DNA from: Verpa conica
Lineage: Eukaryota > Ascomycota > Pezizomycetes > Pezizales > Morchellaceae
DNA length: 64,000 bases
NCBI GenBank assembly: GCA_033030425.1
Contig: JAUFSD010000025.1
Location: 186,001-250,000 of the forward strand
Direction of reading: 5' to 3'
Shown here: positions 59,339 to 64,000 of the stretch, in pieces
How the letters are laid out: every line of letters starts with the position of its first letter
Position numbering within the stretch: the first letter of the stretch is position 1
Translations under genes and position numbers: made by a program
The notes under the pieces: model-generated
What the model saw: only the letters and a program-made list of their open reading frames with translations
Told to the model about the DNA's origin: nothing
The model's database searches: none

Positions 59339-61355
59339 CTACAACTCCTCCTTAACTTTATCATAAGCTTCTCTCGTCTTCTCTTTCGCAGAATTACTAG
59401 CCTGTTGTCCAGCCTCATACACTCTATCCCCAACCTTCTGCCCGGCTTCGTACGCCCTATCACCTACTACCTCAGCCTTCTTCGCGCCAAGTCCGAGGAT
59501 GCCAAAAATGCTATCCTTCACCCACGCCAAGCCCGTCGTGGCCTGGCCGTAGACGCCTTGGTCGCCCGAGCCGTATCTGAAAGCATGAGCGTTGCGTCTC
59601 GCGGCAGCTAGGAGCTCGTTGCGAGTGGAGCCTTGGTAGGTTTTGATGCCGTAGCGGTCAAGGTAGGCTTTGAGCTCGGAGTCGGACCAGGTGTCGAATG
59701 TCATGTCTTTTGCAGAGGCCGTGGCTGCGGCGAGGGCTGAGGTGAGGGATGCGTATGCGGCGTTGGTGGAGCCCTTGGCTGCGTCGGTGGCTTTGGAGCC
59801 TGCTGAGGTTGCTGAGGAGCCTGCTACGGTGCCGGCGGACGCGGCTGAGGCGCTGGCGATAGAGTATGCTGAGACAGCGGAGGAGTAGAGTTCATCGCGG
59901 GAGGCGGCGGCGTTGGTGCTTGCTTTGTTTCCTTGAGCGTCGAGCCATTTCCTATAGAACGTTAGTTATTAGGGTTGGGGAGAGAGGGGGAGGGAGGGGG
60001 CTTACTTTAGGTTATCGTAGGTCCAGGTGTCGAATGTCCATGCGCCGAATCCAGTCGCGGCTTTGTGTTTATTAAGACGAACCTTTGCGAGGAGTTCATC
60101 ACGCTTTCCGTTCTGTGGGACCGGAACACCGCGGGAGTCAAGGAATTCTTTCAGCCTGCTATCGCTCCAGCTATCGATGACGGTTTCGAAAGCTTCGTTC
60201 TTGTACATTGCTGCAGTATCAGTCGCCTGCGCAACCTTCTCACCCCCGTACGAGGCCGCAGACTCATAGGCTTTGCCGGCGGTAGCAGAGGCGGTGTCGC
60301 CAGTGTAGTAAGCCTTGTTTCTCCTCGCGAGTGCGAGTAGTTCGTTCCGTGTGGAGCCTTGTGGTACCTTGACGCCGTTCTTGTCAAGGAATTCTTTCAG
60401 CTTGCTGTCGCCCCAGGCGTCGAATACTGAGTCTGCGACTTGCTGCTTTGCGCTGTTGGCTTTGTAGGATGCGGCGTCGGCTAGGGAGTTTGCTTTGAGT
60501 GAGGCCAGGCGGGAGTTGCGGCGGACGCTGGAGATGAGTTTATCACGGGTTGAAGGCTGAGGTGCAGCATAACCGTTTGTGTCGAGCCATTTCCTAAAAG
60601 ATGAGGTTAGTATATCTGTGTGTGTGACAGGTGAATGATAGGTGGGTTATACTTCAAGTCGCTGTCGCTCCAGGATTCGTAAAGCCAGTTTCCAGGATAC
60701 GCTGTGGTCTCGCCGAGCTTATTCGCAACAGTATCGTAGTTATCTCTCGCAGTGGCCAAAAGCGTATCGCGTGTCCTCGGATTCGGGTTTGGAATTCCAT
60801 GTCTATCCAAGAATGCCTTGAGTGCACTGTCTGACCATCTATAAACCGACACAAAGTTAATGACGTCATAAGTGTAAGAAACCAATCACGACGACAGGTT
60901 TCAACATACGAATCAAAAATCCAACCCTTCACACTCCCGTATGCCTCTTCAGCCGTATTCTCAGTCTCGTCCCACGCCTTCTTTACATTATCGACCAACC
61001 AGTTCTTCTGCTTGGCCTGTTCTGCGTCGACCTTGTGTCCCTTCTCGGATAGGTACTTTTGCAGCTGGGGTGCCTCCCAGTCGGAGTATGGGCTTACGAC
61101 CTTGTTGTTCCAGTTCTCTTTTACGAGCTTTTCAAGGTCTTTTCGGTCTGCGGGGGTGGGGTAAGGTACATTATGGTCGCTGAGCCAGCGTTCGAGCTCG
61201 TTTTCATTCCATTTATTGTATGCTGGGGGAGCATGTTAGTTCTCTGGTTTTATGGAATATCTCAAGAGAGGGAACAAACCACTCTTGCTGCCCATTCCCC
61301 ATGCGCAAGCCTCACCCGCCAGAGCGACGGCGAGAAAAATGTGGGAGAGCTTCAT
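59339..61355 (-). CDS. ish1: Ish1/Msc1-like stress protein, secretory, eight Ish1 repeats
   Basis: Homologue of the Ish1/Msc1 family (stress-responsive, nuclear-envelope/ER proteins in yeasts). Exons (minus): 61280-61355, 60910-61222, 60653-60838, 60006-60593, 59339-59951, giving 591 aa in frame. Signal peptide MKLSHIFLAVALAGEACA. Eight repeats of the form F-D-x-W-S-D-S-x-L-K-x-F/W-L-D-x-x-G begin near residues 26, 71, 128, 183, 249, 331, 379 and 473. Best copies: FDAWGDSKLKEFLDKNG and IDSWSDSRLKEFLDSRG. Repeat 2 (YSDWEAPQLQKYLSEKG) and repeat 7 are the most divergent. Ala/Ser-rich linkers separate later repeats, and an LEA-like amphipathic tail (VGDRVYEAGQQASNSAKEKT) ends the protein. Introns 3 and 4 split repeats 4 and 7 at the identical LK/KWLD position and phase, evidence that the exon-intron unit was duplicated. 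Confidence 0.92.
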
Positions 61356-62202
61356 CTCGGTGTATGCAGTCGTAGTAATTCTTTTTAAAAAAGAACCAAT
61401 CTCCTTATCGTCGATAGCTACAACAGTAGGCCAAAAAAATAAATATTACAATCTCTTGCACTTACTTTCCGGGACTGTCAACAAGGAAAGAAAGAGAAAG
61501 AAAAAAAAAAGGCAGAGATGGAGGGAGGTAAGTAAAGGATGTAGGAGGTAACAATTGGGAGGGGGGGAAAAAAGACTCTTTATTTAATTGAGCGGCGAGA
61601 AAAACTGGTGTCGTAATGCCAGTACTGTTCCAGGTCTGCCAACAGTATTCAGCTTGTGATGCTGATGCTATGTAACTTGGTCCTTTGCCAGCCTACCGGG
61701 TGCCACCTTCATGCCTTCTTTTCCTGCAATGCCGAACATCGATCGACGGATTTGTTGTGGGGGAAGGCCGCGACAGGGTGATGCAATACATCATCATTCT
61801 TGGTATGCGCGGAGGTCACGTGACTAGCAGAAACAGGTTCTGTGTTACACGAGGTTAAATTACATGGTGCAAATAGGAGGGGATGGAGAGAGGGCTTTAA
61901 AGTCTAGATACTTTGCGGGGTTTGTCCCTGATTTTGATAGTACATGGCTATAGTGGTGAACGAAAGCGAATGCAATTGCCCCCCCCGTTCGTATCTGTAC
62001 AAATTACTACGTGACAAATATTGTACCAGCATTCCCGTCACGCTTCCCTGCTAGAACCATAACCACCCCCCCTAACTTTCTCTGTCATCACATCGTAATA
62101 GACCCCCTTTACGGGTCCTTATTCTTTCCTTTTTGGCCTTCGAACAAGGAAAAAAAAAAAAAAAAAAAAAAACAGAAACAGGAATCAGTTAATGTAAAAA
62201 CT
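61356..62202. promoter_or_regulatory. Promoter region of the ish1-like gene and 3' region of the next gene
   Basis: Contains poly(A)/poly(G) runs near 61501-61570 and a 27-base A run at about 62145-62171. CACGTGAC occurs at 61817-61824 (an E-box-like CACGTG core). No gene seen. Confidence 0.35.
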
Positions 62203-62655
62203 TTAACGACCCCCAGAACCAAACTCACCACTCCAGAATCCCCTGCCAACAGTCTCATCGGCCCCTTGCTTATGGTCATAGCGTTTATCCATCTCACGGT
62301 TATGTTTCTCCACATCCTCCTTATTCCCCTGATTCGACTCACTCGAGCCGAACCAACCGTCATCCACGCTTGAGCTTTTTTTGTTATTACTGTTATTTAC
62401 TGCCCCCTTGTTACCTGCCCGGTTGTGCTTCTCGCCGACGGGTTCGCGTCCTGGGTGCTCGGTGTTGTTGCGGTGACGAGAGCTTGTGGGCCCTGTGTAG
62501 GAGGACTCACCGGTCTGGCCAATGTCGCCGTAGCCAGCTGTGGACGGCGTCGCGAGAGTGCGAGAGAAGGAGCGACGGCGGGTGAATGGGAGAGTCACTC
62601 GTGGGGAGGCAGTAGTACGGACGAGGGGGAGGGGATTGCGGAAGAGGGATCGCAT
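62203..62655 (-). CDS. Small hydrophilic protein with mitochondrial-type presequence
   Basis: 150 aa, single exon. The first 35 residues (MRSLFRNPLPLVRTTASPRV, then LPFTRRRSFSRTLAT) are Arg/Ser/Thr-rich without acidic residues, a typical matrix-targeting presequence. The remainder is very hydrophilic and Gly/Asn/Lys-rich: YGDIGQTGESSYTG, EHPGREPVGEKHN, DDGWFGSSESNQG, KHNREMDKRYDHKQGADETVG. Such small, disordered mitochondrial proteins are common and conserved in filamentous fungi, without a known role. ATG at 62655-62653. The stop is close to an A-rich 3' region. Confidence 0.75.
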   Translation of the reverse strand: MRSLFRNPLPLVRTTASPRVTLPFTRRRSFSRTLATPSTAGYGDIGQTGESSYTGPTSSRHRNNTEHPGREPVGEKHNRAGNKGAVNNSNNKKSSSVDDGWFGSSESNQGNKEDVEKHNREMDKRYDHKQGADETVGRGFWSGEFGSGGR

Positions 62656-63269
62656 TGTGTGTGTGTGTTATACTTCACGTAAAGGATTTGGGAATTTCTC
62701 TTTCTTTCTCTCAAAGGTAGGTAAGGTTTTTTGAATTGTGCTTTTGAGCTTTTGTTGTAGCAAGAGCTAGAGAAAGGGTAAAGTAAAAAAAGTAAAAAAA
62801 AAGAACTATCTGTAATTGAAAGAGGGTTCTCAGTATGTTTTATGATATCTATTTCCCCCCATTATCTTTGAGCCCCCCCCCCGAGGGAGATTTCGGCGGG
62901 TGGGTGCTATGAACCCCCATTGGTGTGATGTCATTGCTTCGATCTCTTCCAAGAACGGTGCAAAGTTTAATTGCTGCTTTTGCCAACGGGAACCAAGCGT
63001 TGCGGGGTGATAAGACCTCTGATCTTTACGGGGAACCTTTTGCTGTAGACCACCGTGCCTATCCGCCTATCCTTGGATTTTCTTTGATGTTGCACTGGCT
63101 CGTGATGCTGTGACGTCATGGAGCTTGTTCATGGGCTCTCACTCGGCTCTGCCAAGACGCTAGAAGAGTCAATTGAGACTAACCATGAACGGCAGGGGTC
63201 TAAGTTTCCTTTACCGGTCGTACTTGTCTCTCTGCCAGGACCTGAACATAAGTGCGTACGAACAGTGTG
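62656..63269. other. Upstream spacer
   Basis: Promoter side of the small mitochondrial-type protein. C13 and A9 runs near 62790-62881. Frames at 62925-63113 and 63118-63384 lack domains. Confidence 0.35.
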
Positions 63270-63271
63270 TA

Positions 63272-63378
63272 CTTCGGGGGTGGGGATAAGTGACGAGAAC
63301 TGTGGCGGTGGAATTATGCTGATCTTTTCCTACAGTTCGCCCTGCCACAGTTCTCGTCGCTTTCCTCCACCACCAAAG
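63272..63378. mobile_element. 107-bp hairpin MITE, TA-flanked
   Basis: The left 35 bp (from CTTCGGGGGTGGGG) and the reverse complement of the right 35 bp (CTTTGGTGGTGGAGG) match at about 29 of 35 positions, with a perfect inner 15-bp arm GACGAGAACTGTGGC. TA lies outside both ends (63270-63271 and 63379-63380). The loop is about 37 bases. Confidence 0.7.
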
Positions 63379-63380
63379 TA

Positions 63381-63629
63381 CTAGAGGGTGGGGGAAAGTC
63401 TGGTAATCCGGCGGTGTAGCTGTGGCTAGTACTTTGATATAAACCCGGGCTATTTACATGAATTAATATCCTCTCACTAGGATAAAGTCTATCTACTGCC
63501 CTTAAGGCCTCTTCCCCGGCGTATTGAACTTCTAGTCTCGTGTAGAAGAGGGGCCTGGGAGGTAGTCGAGGTGATATCTCTAGGCTAGCCACTGCACGCC
63601 CGATCGTCAGACTTTCCCCCACCCCCTAG
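63381..63629. mobile_element. 249-bp MITE-like element, TA-flanked, abutting the previous one
   Basis: Ends CTAGAGGGTGGGGGAAAGTC and (reverse complement) CTAGGGGGTGGGGGAAAGTC match at 19 of 20 bases; a weaker match continues inward to about 60 bp (GGCTAG, GATAT). TA lies outside both ends (63379-63380 and 63630-63631). The left TA is shared with the 107-bp element. The TIR resembles that of its neighbour (CT..GG.GGTGG.GGAAAG), so both may belong to one family. Confidence 0.72.
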
Positions 63630-63631
63630 TA

Positions 63632-64000
63632 CTCCTTCTTTTAAAGCTATAGACACCACCAATAGACACAGCTCCCAACCTAAAAAGAAAAAGAAGATAC
63701 GCGTCGTGGTAATCTATTCTCTAACATGCGCGTTCAGGAGTGGGTTGCCCCTAGGCTACAGCCTATTTTTAGAGGGGGAGGGTGTTCAGTATTTGAGTCC
63801 ATTGTGGTTTTAATAACAGAATTGGGAGCGGGTGTGGTAGTGGACTAAAGCCATGTAGTGTGTACTGAATTATAACGTATTCGATGGGGTTGTGGGTAGT
63901 TAGGGTAGTGTGTCGCATAGCAACACAGCAAAATTAAATACTACCAGCTATATGAAACCCACCTCCAATGTTCAAATAGCTTGATTTTATTTTGTACTTT
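63632..64000. other. Window end, no gene seen
   Basis: Stop-rich, with no recognisable feature in the last 370 bases. Confidence 0.4.

Overview
The window looks like a transposon-rich chromosome segment of a filamentous ascomycete (Pezizomycotina; a truffle/morel-like Pezizomycetes genome is my guess, from the style only). Support for a fungus: genes split by short introns (mostly 46-66 nt, GT..AG), proteins belonging to fungal families (Ish1/Msc1 repeats, DUF7918- and DUF7820-like proteins, a fungal CorA-like membrane domain), and a non-LTR retrotransposon with a poly(A) tail. I see no tRNA, rRNA or CRISPR array.

Layout. 1-5.5 kb: decayed repeat DNA, then a many-exon CorA-like membrane protein gene (3210-5507, +). 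6.4-7.5 kb: aldo-keto reductase (-). 9.7-10.6 kb: secreted GH43-like glycosidase (-). 11.8-12.1 kb: a 305-bp TA-flanked inverted-repeat element. 12.3-13.5 kb: 2-oxoglutarate/Fe(II) dioxygenase (+). 13.8-14.2 kb: a second inverted-repeat element. 14.4-16.1 kb: Gfo/Idh/MocA oxidoreductase (-). 16.1-19.9 kb: decayed repeats. 20-23.6 kb: large low-complexity, probably nuclear, protein (-). 24.6-26.3 kb: HAD-like hydrolase (+). 26.3-29.4 kb: no gene seen. 29.4-31.3 kb: DUF7918-like protein (-). 31.3-37 kb: non-coding or decayed DNA. 37-42.1 kb: an apparently complete LINE with two open frames, a 25-A tail and a perfect 14-bp target-site duplication. 42-54 kb: a 12-kb gene desert holding a 493-bp long-TIR element. 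54.4-57 kb: DUF7820-like single-pass membrane protein (+). 57.8-58.3 kb: small two-exon gene (-). 59.3-61.4 kb: eight-repeat Ish1/Msc1-like secretory protein (-). 62.2-62.7 kb: small protein with a mitochondrial-type N-terminus (-). 63.3-63.6 kb: two abutting TA-flanked inverted-repeat elements.

The genes do not form an evident pathway. AKR, GH43, dioxygenase and Gfo/Idh/MocA are all small-molecule or carbohydrate enzymes within 10 kb, but they are separated by 1-2 kb of repeat DNA and lie on both strands, so a biosynthetic cluster is not supported. The most informative parts are the intact LINE and the set of four or five short inverted-repeat (MITE-like) families that no open reading frame reveals. 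Exon joins below were worked out by hand from splice motifs and reading-frame continuity.
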